From NCBI GenBank assembly GCA_009746045.1, contig RPFO01001128.1, positions 1-64,000 on the forward strand: a stretch of 64,000 bases of DNA. The letters run 5' to 3'. The notes under the pieces were generated by a model. The model was not told the DNA's origin, searched no databases, and saw nothing but the letters and a program-made list of their open reading frames with translations. Numbering within the stretch: position 1 is the stretch's first letter; every line of letters begins with the position of its first letter. Positions 50,637 through 62,063 of this stretch are shown piece by piece. The stretch comes from Mesostigma viride (Eukaryota > Streptophyta > Mesostigmatophyceae > Mesostigmatales > Mesostigmataceae). Both the position numbers and the translations under genes were made by a program.

Positions 50637-50928
50637 CGCAATAATTGATGAAAATGCGTGAAAAAAAGCGAGGGAAGTCGCCAATGTGGCAAAACCGATC
50701 CCCTTTTCACAGCCGATGTCTCCCCGACACTTTTGTCGCGTCTTCGGAATGGTGCAGGCGCCCGACGTCACCGGCACCAGTCAGCAGCCGTTGGCCAAGC
50801 GGGAAAGGGCCGCAACTCGCAAGAGCTGCAAGAGGAGGGGTGGCATGCCCAGCATGTGCCCAGGCAAAATTTCCTGCAACCGCGGTACCAGAAAGGGGTG
50901 ATCCAGGGGCTGACGGCGGGGGATATTA

Positions 50929-51834
50929 CAGTCATTCCCGCGTTAAGTTGCGTTTCTTAAGGTTGTGTTCCCGCGTTAAGTTGCGGCGCCGAAGTTTGGG
51001 GGCCGACCGCAACTTAAGCATGGAGGCCATCGCAACTTAACGCGGTAATGACTCAATTTGTAGGTGTCAAGCCATTCTTGGCCGCGCAGGAGGCCATTTT
51101 TTGCAAGTCCGGACCCGCTACGTGATTTTAGGCGGCAAAATATGCAAGCCCCACTAGCGCGCAAATTTCCCCGCCTGCTGGCGGCTTCGGTGAAAAGCGC
51201 GAATGCAACCTTACAAATTCAGTTTTGCAGCCTGTGGGCTGCCGGCGGTACATAAGACTTTACGACCATGCAGGGTCTGTAATTGAGACATCAGTCTTGC
51301 CGGAAATTACCACCCGATCATGCCGAATGCACCACATAAGGGCAAAGACATGGTCGTTGAGGCCACTGGTAGTCTCGCTACCTGTGGCCTCCATGGTGTT
51401 ATTATTGATTGTTTACATGCAGGCCATTCATGACAGTAAATGAAGCTTCCCTCACGACTGTTCCCATGTTTTGTCACAGTCAAATGTGAAGCCGGCTGGC
51501 AATTAATTAACCCGCCAAAAAGAGAGCCAAAGTCAGAGGGTTAAAACACACATTTGTGGTATAAAACGCAGGAAGTCGGTGCGTGGCTGCCCACGGCGTG
51601 TTTTGCAGCCCGCCTTTGTCCAAAATATCTGGCCTGGAAAATGGACTTGGGCCCGGCCAGCTTTGACGCTGCACTTGGATCGGGCTTGACGAGAGCTGTC
51701 GAATGCCGTATAGAAGTCCGTCAGAGGAGGAGGTGGTGGGCTGCTAGCCTAATTCTACCGTTAAGTTGCGTTCCCGCGTTAAGTTGCGGCGCCAAGTTTT
51801 AGGGGGCGATCGCAACTTAACGCGGGAATGACTG
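50929..51834. mobile_element. Tc1/mariner- or pogo-like element with 24-bp inverted repeats, non-autonomous
   Basis: TA flanks both ends (50927-50928 and 51835-51836). The ends start CAGTCATTCCCGCGTTAAGT and match perfectly over 24 bases when inverted. Further copies of CCCGCGTTAAGTTGCGGCGC occur inside at 50970 and 51775, with CGCAACTTAACGCG at 51032. It could therefore be one complex element or two small ones. No transposase is visible. It lies in the upstream region of PSAT. Confidence 0.7.
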
Positions 51835-51988
51835 TAACGGGGCCCATGGGGTTTGAGTGTCAAAAACTTGCTGGCGGTTCGTGGGCCAGGGGTGATCAGA
51901 ACCGTGCTTTACTACAGACCATTAAAAATCAGCCACGTGGAATTTGTTTTACCAGCGCTGTCGGTAACGCCGCGCCGGGTTGGCTGCC

Positions 51989-52107
<119 letters not shown>

Positions 52108-52490
52108 GCTTTGGACTGCGTTGTTGCCCACGCCGCACATCATGTCTGCAGTCTTCTACAGTAATACAGGTAATCGCATATCTACCATGGTATCTACTAC
52201 TACTATTACTGCCGTCCCTGGCCAGGTTCAGCAGCCTGTGTGTCCGACGGCAGGAGCCAACTTGACGTGCAAGGTTGCAACCCCGACGCGAGGACGACGC
52301 GCAGATGCAACCCGGGGCGGTCTGCGCGGGGGCACGGTGCGCGACTGCGCGGGGAGCGAGCCAGGATTGCTGACTGCCGAGACGACGGGCTGCCCGCGCA
52401 GTTTCTTAGGTCGGCCATGTACGTCGCCCCAACCGGTGGAAGCTGCTAGGTCTCCTGTCTTTGTCAGCCTTGAAGGTACCCTAGGCAACC
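52108..52490 (+). promoter_or_regulatory. RanBP1 upstream region
   Basis: 383 bases between the microsatellite and the ATG; the promoter must lie here or further up. No TATA box is obvious. Confidence 0.3.
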
Positions 52491-55080
52491 ATGGCGGATG
52501 ACAAAGAAGCTACACCAGCGGCGGCCACCAAAGAGGAGAAGCCGACTGCCGATGAGGGTAATGAGGGGGACGACGATAATGCCCCACATGAGGAAGAAGA
52601 TACAGGAGCACACTTTGCCCCACTGGTAACGCTTGCTGAAGTGAGCGTTACTAGCGGCGAGGAGGATGAAGAGGAACTTTTTAAAATGTGAGAATCTGAC
52701 TCTTTCTTTCCTGTCTTTGTTTCTTAGGCTGCCTGTGCAACTTTGCATTATGGGGGCACGTAGTGACATGTCACCGTTGCCTCATGCTGGGTGGTTGTTG
52801 ATCATGTGCAGAAAATCAAAGCTTTACCGCTTTGATAGGGAGTTAGGGGAATGGAAAGAACGCGGGGTTGGTGACGCTAAGCTCCTGAAGAACAAGAAAA
52901 CGGGCAAGATCCGCCTGTTGATGCGTCGCGAGAGGACGCTGAAGATTTGTGCCAACCATTTCGGTAAGCTGTCGCATTTACTTTGTCCTCCTGGACCGTT
53001 CAGGCTTCATTTTTCTACCACGTTTTGTTGGCAGAAAGGAGTCAATTTTATAGCTAGCTGCAGAGATCAACACGCATGCACACGCGAAACATTCGTCATA
53101 GTTCGCCTCGTGGTTGCGTACCTATTTTGTATCCAGGCATTCACGCCTTAAGTTGGGTCGGCTTAAGTTGTATTCATGCCTTAAGTCGGGTCAAATAGGG
53201 TTTCGGCATTCCAAGTTCAAAGTAGTTCAGAATAGTATGTTTGAGTATCTTTAGTTCAAATTAGTAGAATTTAGTAGAATCGTTCACGCCTTAAGTTGGG
53301 TTCACGCCTTAAGTTGGGTTGACCCCTCAAAAAACTCGAACCCAACTTAAGGCGTGAATGCCTGTACTGGTGCTGCTTTCCTGAACACTAAGCATCAGTG
53401 CAAGGGCCAGGTGTATCTGCATGTCTAGCAAGCATGCTGAAACGCTGTTACCTGATTACAGTGGGCATACCATGGGATTGTGCCTGGCTGGTCGCCTGCA
53501 GTCAACCCCCTGACGGAGCTGAAGGAGCATGCCGGCAGCGACAAGGCCTGGGTGTGGCAGACGATGGACTATGCGGACGGCGAGCAGAAGGACGAGCTCT
53601 TCACCATGAAGTTCGGCAGCGTGGATAGTGAGTACCACAACCTCAGTTATGGTTACGCTAGGGAGGGCCACCACCTGCTTCCGTTTGCAGCAGTTCCTCC
53701 GTGTTGTGTGCGCCATCCTCCCAATGGCAGTGCTTACGCTCCGGCGCATGTGCCAGAATTACTGCCCAAACCACTCTTGCTGCATATGAGGGTGTGAGTG
53801 CCCATGACGCCTGCCATGATGCCTGCACGCACGGCCGCGGTTGCGCACCACAGTTTGGCGCCGTGCGACTTCTGGTCTGCATGGTTGTACGCAAGGCACC
53901 TTGTGTGGTGCGGGTTTTCAAAGGATGCTGGGGGTATTGCTGCCCGTGGCAGGGGTAGGCTACTCGTGTGCTGGCGCACGGTACCCGCCACCTGTGCGCT
54001 TGTGCACGCTGCTGGCTCCTTGCGTACTTGCGCACGGTACAGGATGCAACCAAGTCTTGGAACCACACAGGTGCCCTCCCCTTCCACAACCTCCAGCAAC
54101 AGTAACAAAAATGGCGGCGCTATTACCACCCCAACCACCTTAACCCATGGGGCCACCTCAACTCACTACCTTCACCAACAAGGCCAGCTTTGCTAACCAT
54201 CTTCATCAACGAGGCCCTCTTCACTTACCACCTTTACCAACTAGGCCACCTTTGCTCACCACGTTTCCTGCTAAAAGCACCTTGAGCAATCCCTTACACC
54301 ATCAAGACCGCGGCCAGCCCCCCGGGTTCACCCTGTCAGCCGTTGGCCGTCGACATCCTGGTGGCGGTTGCCAACCCTGTGCTGCGTTCCCCCACGTCCC
54401 TTTCCCGCCTGTGCACCCCGCAGCGTGCCCAGTGACGCATTACACCCAGCACCAGCCTTGATCAGTGCTTTTATTTTTGCTTGGTTGCTTCCGCATAGGC
54501 GGTCCGTGATTGCCGGTTGCAGGCCCTGTGCCTGCCGCGAATACCGGGAGTGGCCTTGTACCTTGTCGGAGCCTTCTTTATGGGCGGACTGCTGGATGAG
54601 GTTATAGCGGTACTGAATCCCGTCCATAATCCCCAGATTACCCTGCCTTCCTGCCACACGCCGCCATGTTGCAGAGCTGGTTGGAATATCTGCCTGTGTT
54701 TGTAGGCATGTTCTGTAGCCGTGGGTGACAGCTACAAAGGAACTGTCCGTGTAGGGTCACAAGAAAATCTGTAGAAAATGTTGATGATAGACATTCCAGG
54801 ATGCCCGCCAGCTGTGACAGCCACCTAAGGGGCGATGATAGACATTCCAGGATGCCCGCCAGCTGTGACAGCCACCTAAGGGGCCCTGCATGCATGTAAT
54901 GTGTTCTGTGGTGCAGGCGCGCAACGCTTCAAGGCGGAGTTTGCCAAGGCACAGGAGCACATGAAGACGGTGCTGGCGGACGGCGGCGCAACGGTAGATA
55001 AAGCCGCGGACGCGCTCAAGGAGCTGTCGGTCAAGGAGGAGCCCACGGAGGGCAAGGAGGAGAAGGAGGAGGCCAGTTGA
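52491..55080 (+). CDS. RANBP1: Ran-binding protein 1, four exons
   Basis: Exons 52491-52687, 52812-52963, 53502-53627 and 54917-55080 join in frame to 212 residues. Donors are GTGAGA, GTAAGC and GTGAGT; acceptors all end in GCAG. After an acidic N-terminus ([16 protein letters not shown]) the Ran-binding domain covers about residues 42-170. Landmarks are [74 protein letters not shown] and a C-terminal helix ([13 protein letters not shown]), then an acidic tail ending EKEEAS. It binds Ran-GTP and assists RanGAP-driven GTP hydrolysis during nuclear transport in the cytoplasm. Splice choices restore every conserved motif. Intron 2 carries a small inverted-repeat element and intron 3 a tandem duplication. 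Confidence 0.95.
53134..53364. mobile_element. MITE in RanBP1 intron 2
   Basis: 231 bases with ends CAGGCATTCACGCCTTAAGT and its inverse (24 bp in all). The bases resemble the termini of the element at 50929-51834, so both belong to one superfamily. Extra inner copies of CGCCTTAAGTTGGG are present. The flanking TA is clear only on the right. Confidence 0.75.
54783..54884 (+). repeat. Two-copy 51-bp tandem repeat in RanBP1 intron 3
   Basis: GATGATAGACATTCCAGGAT through CCACCTAAGGGGC is present twice in direct succession, immediately before the last exon. Confidence 0.9.
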
Positions 55081-55160
55081 GGGGGAGCGGCCTGGCAGCG
55101 CATGCACATTGCCCAGGCGTGCATGCCTGATGCACGGGGCAATGGCAGCGGATTGCATGG

Positions 55161-55166
55161 AATAAA
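55161..55166 (+). terminator. AATAAA downstream of RanBP1
   Basis: 81 bases after the stop codon, a suitable distance for a polyadenylation signal. The following bases to 55550 hold no gene that I recognise. Confidence 0.55.
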
Positions 55167-55553
55167 CATCCATTGCTAGCCTTCTTCGTGATATGGTCCC
55201 AAGCATGAAAACCATGTGGCTCTTTGAGCAATGGCAGGCTCTTTGTCAGCGGCTTTGGTGCATAGTCAGAGCTTGTCAGATCATCTCCAATACAAGGGAT
55301 ATCAGAATCTTCGGTGGTAAGCCGATTTTAATTATTGAAAGTATTAGTAACTACAATTTTTTAATCGATTTTTAACCAGTCTTTTAACTGGGATTGCATG
55401 CAGACAAGGGGCATGCAGCATGCGACATCCAGACGTGTCCTTCAACAGCCACGCGCTTTCCACAATTTCCGTGGCCTACACTTTTCCTCATGGACAGCTG
55501 ATCTTAGGCCATGCATGCGCAAAGACCGAGTCGGCACGCCAATTAACTGTCTA

Positions 55554-55836
55554 TTAATTAATTAATTAATTAGACTCGTGCTCCCGTTGGGGAGTCACGG
55601 AGCATAAACCCCGATGGATGGATGGATGGGTGCAAACAGTCCTACCGGTCTAATCTATCTACATCAGCTACCTACGACATCTATCTAACAGCATTCTAAC
55701 TTCAACATCTATCTAGACAGCCTCACGCTGCCCTAGGGGAGCTGTCTGGCGTGCCTCCCGCGGGTTTGCACACGCGGGCGCTTCCCCACAGGGGGGGGCT
55801 CGTTGTCCTCTATGACCTGGGCCCACTTGGCCTTGT
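55554..55836 (-). mobile_element. LINE-G, 3' end of a LINE on the minus strand, cut by gypsy-3 LTR
   Basis: The ATTA tail is at the left, then CTCCCGTTGGGGAGTCACGG, CATC repeats and the RT C-terminus region matching LINE-A 48270-48540. It stops at the LTR start (55837), so the gypsy element inserted into it. Confidence 0.85.
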
Positions 55837-57226
55837 TGTAACGAACCCATCCGGGTCGTGCGAAAGATCCTATTGTTAAGGTGGGTTATTACCGGTTTCT
55901 TGGCTAACCACGACCACTCTTTGGGAGTGGGATTAACGGAACAGGCGTGGCTTTAGGCCTGTTACGGCTCACGATGATTAATATTGCATTAATCTACACA
56001 ACCTACATTTAGGATAGAGCTACCAAATGCAGTTGGAATTATGCCCCAGGTTCAGATAGGTGATAACACACTCTTCATTCCGAACCAGCGCATGCTCTTC
56101 AAGGTCCTCGTCCTCACGGTGCTCACGTATGGCGCCGAGGCGTGGACACTCACCCCCACACTGGCATCTAGGCTAGACGGCACAGTTTACAGGATGCTCC
56201 GACAGGTCCTGAACGTAGGGTTTTCCAAGCGCCCGTCATCAGAGTCTTTGTATCAGGGCATGCCTCGTATTTCGGACGAGATTAGACAGCGTAGGATAGC
56301 ATTTGTAGCTAGGACACCTTGCTCGCACCAGCCAGGTCGACACCACCCTCGGTCTGGCAGGCCCCCAGCGGCTTGGCCAGCCAGGGCGGCACATTCTGAC
56401 CTGGCCTGGCCCCAAGGGCATTGCCAAAAAGGTAGGGAAACATGCCACGAACTACGTACAAATGTTGCTGGATGACCTACTGGTCCCAGCCCAGTTTGAA
56501 TACCGCATCCACTCTCTCTCGGCCTTCTTTCGACTGCCATGCAGAACAAGACGCGGTGGAAGAGGATTGTCAAGGCTCACACGCCCGACCCTGTGGGCAA
56601 ACCACCTCCCCCCAAGCGGAGGAGGCGTTTTGATGAGTAGGGTAGTTAGGATTTTTCTAGACTAGCTAGATTAGCGTTAGGTTAGTCCGATTACGCGGCT
56701 CTCGCCACTCCACCACCCATCAAGGAATATGTGCTACATGATCTCCCAACGGAGGCATGTTATAATTTAATTTTAATTTAATTCCGAACCAAGAGGACGA
56801 GACTCTCGTCCTCGGACCCATTTCACCTAGGTCTGCCACCAAGCTGGCAAGGCCGGCGCCGACATGGCGCCGACCTTCCAGAGAATTCCGAAACATGCAG
56901 TCCACACAGGATCCTCGGGTCGACATCGACCCTCGCCAGGCTACAGAATCCACGCATGAGTACAATATCTCAACCAGCTATAAAGTACGCAGCGCGGCGC
57001 GACTGCACCGGCCTCTAGAAGTCTGATCTCATACATCAACCAGTAGGCCCAAAATAACTAGTCCGAATCACACAACTGTCATAATTTCCATACCAAAGTC
57101 CTGACCAAGGGACAATTCCCAAATTAATTCCCGAATGAGTCCCAAAGTCCTACAGACTATGACAACAAGCCAAAATACATAATTTATTCCATTGTTGCGC
57201 CCGTTCCAAGGGTCGGGCACGCAGCA
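55837..57226 (-). repeat. Gypsy-3 3' LTR, interrupted by LINE-E
   Basis: Matches the solo LTR 45652-46343 closely once LINE-E and one TSD copy are removed. The minus-strand start is TGCTGCGTGCCC and the end is GGGTTCGTTACA. Confidence 0.9.
56088..56780 (+). mobile_element. LINE-E inserted in the gypsy-3 LTR
   Basis: Flanked by the 11-bp TSD ATTCCGAACCA (56077-56087 and 56781-56791). The empty site is seen in the solo LTR. It encodes the RT C-terminus (LFKVLVLTVLTYGAEAWTL, YRMLRQVLNVGF, later frameshifted) and the end MQNKTRWKRIVKAHTPDPVG with RRRRFDE. It ends ATCTCCCAACGGAGGCATG and a TAATTT tail. A different subfamily from LINE-A. Confidence 0.9.
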
Positions 57227-57243
57227 CTCCTCCCCCTCCCCAG
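57227..57243 (-). promoter_or_regulatory. Polypurine tract of gypsy-3
   Basis: On the minus strand GGGGAGGGGGAGGAG stands directly before the LTR. Confidence 0.8.
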
Positions 57244-58284
57244 GGGACGGTAGTCTCTACCGTCATAGAGGTGAAGAAGCACAGGAAAAGAAAACACACA
57301 CAACAATCAATTCTGAGTAGCCAATCGGTCGCTGATCATCGCGGCCGTAGGTTGACCATAGGGGTACTATGTCCCAACCCTTGTTCTCCAACGGGCCAGT
57401 AAAACCAATTCCCCCAAAACTCGCCACACAAGGACAAGTCTTGACGTAGTCAACGTCTCTCCCTACTATAGGCCGAAGGGAGGAAACCAGATCCTACCAC
57501 GTGAGGGCTTTCGGGTTTTGACCACCGAAACTTCTCCGCGGGGGTTAACAGTCGCCTGAATGAATAGCTCGTTTGACTTTTTCGCCATGGCGGGGCTTCC
57601 ATGACTAGAGAGACTGCTCCAGACGGCGGGGATATTCCCAGTACTGACGGTACAGGGCATCCATGCATTGGCATTATAGGTGTGGGGCGCTCCACCTTGC
57701 CTGCTGGCTGTCTTCCCACCACGAAGTCATTCCTATAGTGTCCACCTTCCAACTCCCACGTTTGTCCTATCTACCGGGACCTTACACCAAGAACCAGGTC
57801 CAGGTTGGCCTAAGGCCGGCTACCTACTCCAGCTCAGGACATTTCACGGTCGCCTCAAGCGAGATAATACCGTGCCCTCATCACATGAGGCACCACTGGA
57901 AACTGGAACAAATCACAGGGCAATGCCCCAGGTGGGTAACTGGAAACTCTGGATCTCTGGGCTGGAACAGCAGGAACAGGAACCCCCATAATCCTTCCTG
58001 GAATCTCCCCCACTTCCCACAAATCCATCAATTTCCCTCTCATGCACCGCTGCCCTCCCTGGCGTCCGCGCGGGTGCAGGGCCGCGGCAGCATATAAAAT
58101 TCTGCCATGTCCATCTTTACCCGATCGCCTCCTCTTCTTCAGGCCGCGCCGGGCGTAGCCGGTTGCCCCGGCCGGAATCCCGAGAAGGTCCGGCGTCCGG
58201 TGCTGCCGGTCGCCTATAGCCGCGCGCGCCTTTGGGGCGCTGTCCTCTGGGGACGCTGGAGGGCTCTGGTGCACCACCGGCGGT
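57244..58284 (-). other. Gypsy-3 3' internal non-coding region
   Basis: Matches gypsy-1 20450-20916. The identity is very high at 57939-58034, about two differences in 95 bases. No gene assigned. Confidence 0.65.
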
Positions 58285-58506
58285 TTAGCTGTCCGCCTTT
58301 GGGGCGAACTCCGGGGACTCGGGAAGCGTCAGGTGTACCAAAGGACTGTCGCTGTTGCCGGAGCTGGGACTGGCCTCCTTTGGGGAGCGGCCGTCTGCTG
58401 CACAGGAGACTATCTGGAACTGGAGCCGTATAGAGGCAGGCAGGGGATCCTCCGCAGGGGTAGGGGTAGACATGACGGCTGCGGAGGGGGGGGGACAACC
58501 AACCAC
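58285..58506 (-). pseudogene. Remnant of the extra ORF in gypsy-3
   Basis: The frame starts VGCPPPSAAVMSTPTP, like VGCPLPSAAIVAEPTPP of gypsy-2. The conserved C-terminal domain is absent, so most of the ORF is deleted. Confidence 0.5.
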
Positions 58507-59857
58507 CCGTCGACAGCAATCATAACATAAGAAAGGAGAAGGCCTACAGCTAGAGTTTGTGCACTGAGGGTTTTGTACTCCTGCAGAAGGCGACTACACC
58601 CATCTAATTCACTCTCTGTATACCACACCCTATCCACTTCACTACGTGCATACATCCACTTGACCTTGTACTGGCGCTGAGTACCGCGACCCTTTTTAAT
58701 ATCTCCATGGGCCACGATACTCTCTACCTCGTCTTCTACCTCGCCAGTATCAGGGTTGTGTTCTAAAGGGGCAGGGGCTAACTCTCTACCTGCGAATGTG
58801 CTCTGATGGTAGAGTTTCAACTGACTCCTATGGAAGGTGCGCGAATGAGTAATTGCCAAGAGGTAGGAATGTCTATTTCATAAAGGAAATCAACCCGTAC
58901 CCTAGACAACACACGGAAGGGTCCTAAGAAGGCAGGTCTAAGTTTTAAGTTCAGCCTCGAACTTGTGCGCAAAGCGGCCAACACGAGGGCCTTCTACTAG
59001 GACTAGATCTCCTATTTCTATTTCCGGGGCTCTTCTATCTAATTCAAGGCACGCAACCTAGCAAGGTATACTTGGCTTGCGCCCTATGGTACCCTGCGAT
59101 ATAGCGTTGTCGTGAGCATTCTTCATTTTATCTAGCAACGCATGCATGCACACCTTCTACAGTATCTCGGGACACGTCATCCTTGTACCGTAAAGGACTA
59201 GCTAAAAGAGAGAAGAAGCATTACATATTGAACATATTCGTTCTTTTTTAGCATAATTTTGTAGTCTTGTTGTTTTCTCACAAGTAGTGCATTTATTCAT
59301 AAAAAAAATAAATTTACATAAACATTTATAAAGTAACTAAAGGTTCATGTAAAGTTAAAGGTAGGGGTGAGAGGTTGTCTACCAGTATCTAAGAAGATGG
59401 GCATATAACCATGGGCGGCCTGAGGGCAATTGTTAAGGGAAAACTCCACAAGGCATAAATAATCTTCCCAATCACTCCCAGAACCATTCACATAGTGTCG
59501 CAAGGCTTCTTCTACTACTCTATTTAGTCGTTCTACTAAATGAGAAGCTAGAGGAGGAGTGGTAGGCAGTACCAAAGGTGACCTTAGTACCGATAGCAGC
59601 AAAGAACTGAACTGCTGCCAAAGATCTGAGGTAAATAATTTATCCTTATCTGAAATAAACTGTCTACTCAAACCATGATACCGATAAACATTATTGAGGT
59701 ATAGGCGGGCACAATCACGTGCAGTGAGGTCAAGAGGACAAGGCACTAAATGGCACATACGCGTAAAGCGATCTACGAACACCAGAATCTGAGCATTACC
59801 CTTATCATTTCTTTTAAAAGGTCCTACAAAATCCATCATGATGGAATCCCAGGGCAT
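58507..59857 (-). pseudogene. Gypsy-3 integrase core and chromodomain, broken
   Basis: Core motifs MMDFVGPFKRNDKGNAQ, FISDKDKLFTSD and SHLVERLNRVVEE are at 59345-59857. An AT-rich insert at about 59212-59352 and several indels follow. The chromodomain (IVAHGDIKKGRGTQRQYKV, ELDGCSRLLQEY) is at 58570-58859. One residue change, HRD to HGD, marks this copy. Confidence 0.82.
59212..59352. other. AT-rich insert in gypsy-3 integrase
   Basis: About 140 bases, absent from gypsy-2 at the matching place (near 29400), separate AGCTAAAAGAGAG from GTAGGGGTGAGAGG. No inverted ends could be defined. Confidence 0.5.
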
Positions 59858-60376
59858 GATGGGGTCAGGAAGGGTTCTAGGCTCGGCTATCTGTCCTACA
59901 TACGTTACTAGGTTTCATTTCCTGACAGGATTGGCAGGTCCTAACATATTCATCTACATCCTCCAGTAGATGAATATGGAGGGCCAGTAGTAGGAGCGGG
60001 TTACTAAATCCCGCACCCGTTAACCACCCTGATGAGCGGCTAAATCATGCAATTCAAAAAGCAAGGAAGAGCGACAGATAGGAGGAACATACAGGCGCCA
60101 TTGAGGGGGAGAATCCTTTAACTGTACATATAGAAAGCCACCTACGAACTTACAGGGATATTTGCCTAACTGTTGGGGATGTGAGTCAATAGCAGCTAAG
60201 GCTTCCGGCTCAGTGGCCGTGAATCTACTGATAAGGCGTTCTAGATCAGAGGTCGGCGTCGCTACAGAAGTATCTATCTATGTCAGTGGTCGCCTACCGC
60301 CTTGCCAAAGAGAAGGCCGGGAGGACCAAGAGGAACTATATTATCATAGGACTTTCCTGCCCTAGTAGATATAATA
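59858..60376 (-). pseudogene. Gypsy-3 integrase zinc-finger region, heavily broken
   Basis: DNA parallel to gypsy-2 31600-32150, with many small indels (for example duplicated ATGAATAT/ATCTAC near 59945-59980). No continuous frame remains. Confidence 0.7.
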
Positions 60377-60994
60377 TCATTGGCTAAGCGGTATAGAAAT
60401 TTTATTTTTCCCCTCCCCCCCCACAGAGACCACAGGAAGGGCCTCACAAGGGAGAGAGAGTCCTACGTGAGAAAGGAGGTCAGGCATACGAATAGCAGCA
60501 TGAAAGAGGTAGGTATATTGTTCATCATCAGGCAAGTCACCGTAGGGAGAGATACCAAGAGGGGTAGGCACAATGGTGGTGTTGAGGACATCTAAATCAT
60601 CGAAAAAGGAGTAATCCGCACGGCGGGAGAGGGCATCAGGCACAATATTATCTACACCTTTAACGTACTGAAGTTTAAAAGGGGAAAATTGTGCTAAGAA
60701 CTCCATCCAGCGCGCTTGACGAGGGGTAAGGTTAGGTTGGGAAAGGAGGTGGGTGAGGGGACAGTGGTCCGTCTGTATAACTAATCTATAAGGATCTAAC
60801 TCACAAGGCTCGTTAAGGCAGACATCAAATTGAGCACCCTTAAGGAAATGCTGCCATGCGTGACAACAATAAACCACAGCCAACAGTTCTTGCTGGTGGA
60901 CAGGGTACTTGCGTTCCGCAGGGAGCATAGTCCTAGAAATGTACTCTATTGGTTGCAAGCCCTGGCCCTGATCCTGAAGGAGAACACCATGCAC
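60377..60994 (-). pseudogene. Gypsy-3 RNase H fragment
   Basis: Contains VLLQDQGQGLQPIEYISRTM, YPVHQQELLAVVYC, VIQTDHCPLTHLL and DNIVPDALSRR, then the linker toward integrase. The first Asp region is disrupted near 61000. Confidence 0.83.
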
Positions 60995-61123
60995 CTATGG
61001 CTACTTTACTAGCATCTGTGGCTACCACGAAGGGATTCATTAGTGGTATCTGGAATTCGAAGAATGAGAACAGGAGGAGTGAGGAGGAGGGATTTTAAAC
61101 AAACAAAGGCCGACTGACACTCA

Positions 61124-61992
61124 TCACTCCAAAGGAAGGGAATATATTTCAGTCTTTAATAGGTGATTAATGGGCGCCGCTATAGTGGCGAAACGAGGAA
61201 TAAAACGCCTATAATTAACGAGGCAATACCTAGGAAACTCTCGTACACTCTTAACATCAGTAGGGGTAGGCCAGTCCTGAATAGACTTGGTTTTATCCAG
61301 GTCAGTAGCAACACCGGCATCTGATAACACATGGCCTAAAAAGGGTACACTCCTACCCAAGCGCACTTTAGCACGGCGAGCCCACAAAGAATTTTCAGCC
61401 ATTATTTCTAAAACCTTCTTTAAATCACGGAGGTGTGTTTCGAAATCTGGATAATAAATAAGAATATCATCTAAATAAGCATGGGCACAGGAACGATCGT
61501 GCTCAGCCAAGGAAACAGAGGAGAAGGAAGGATCTTTTAAATCAGAGGACACCTGGGGAAGGTGAGAATTGCCCATAACAGGCCTAAGAACTTCATTCAT
61601 TAGCATCTGAAAGGAACCAGGGGAATTACATAATCCCATAGCAGCTACTCTAAACTGGTAATGGCCAAAAGGGGTAGCGAAAGCAGTTTTATGACAATCT
61701 TCAGGCGCTATATTCGCAACTGCCAAAAGCCCTCTGCGCAATCTAACACGGTGGAACACGTAGAACCCTTATCAAATATATCATCAATACGAGGCAGAGG
61801 ATATTTAGACTTCACGGTGATATCATTTAATTTCCTATAATCAGTAACTAAACGAAACTTGCCATTTGGCTTAGGCACTAAGAGAACACCAGCTGAGTAG
61901 GGGGAGTTACTAGGCTCTATTAATCCTGCTTCTAATAGTGATACTAAAATCTGTTTTAATTCCTTTAACTCGGTAGGGCCCATTCGGTACAT
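61124..61992 (-). pseudogene. Gypsy-3 reverse transcriptase
   Basis: The frame at 61708-61992 has MYRMGPTELKELKQILVSLL, FRLVTDYRKLNDITV and PLPRIDDIFDKG. After a shift near 61720, the frame to 61124 has FRVAAMGLCNSPGSFQ, AYLDDILIY and the connection subdomain (VRLGRSVPFLGHVLSDAGVA). The same extra loop before YLDD as in gypsy-2 is present. Confidence 0.86.
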
Positions 61993-62063
61993 CGGAGAAT
62001 GCGTAGGAACAGCAACGTCTTTTATAACTACACGGTGTAAAACAGAACGAGGAGGAGGGTAAG

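Larger units (their letters stand above)
55837..62063 (-). mobile_element. Ty3/gypsy chromodomain retrotransposon gypsy-3, 5' truncated by copia-3
   Basis: It has a 3' LTR (55837-57226), PPT, 3' internal region, remnant of the extra ORF, chromodomain integrase, RNase H and RT, all on the minus strand. At 62063 the sequence, otherwise parallel to gypsy-2 at 33770, is replaced by copia sequence. The missing protease, gag and 5' LTR would lie beyond 64000 or are lost. Confidence 0.88.
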
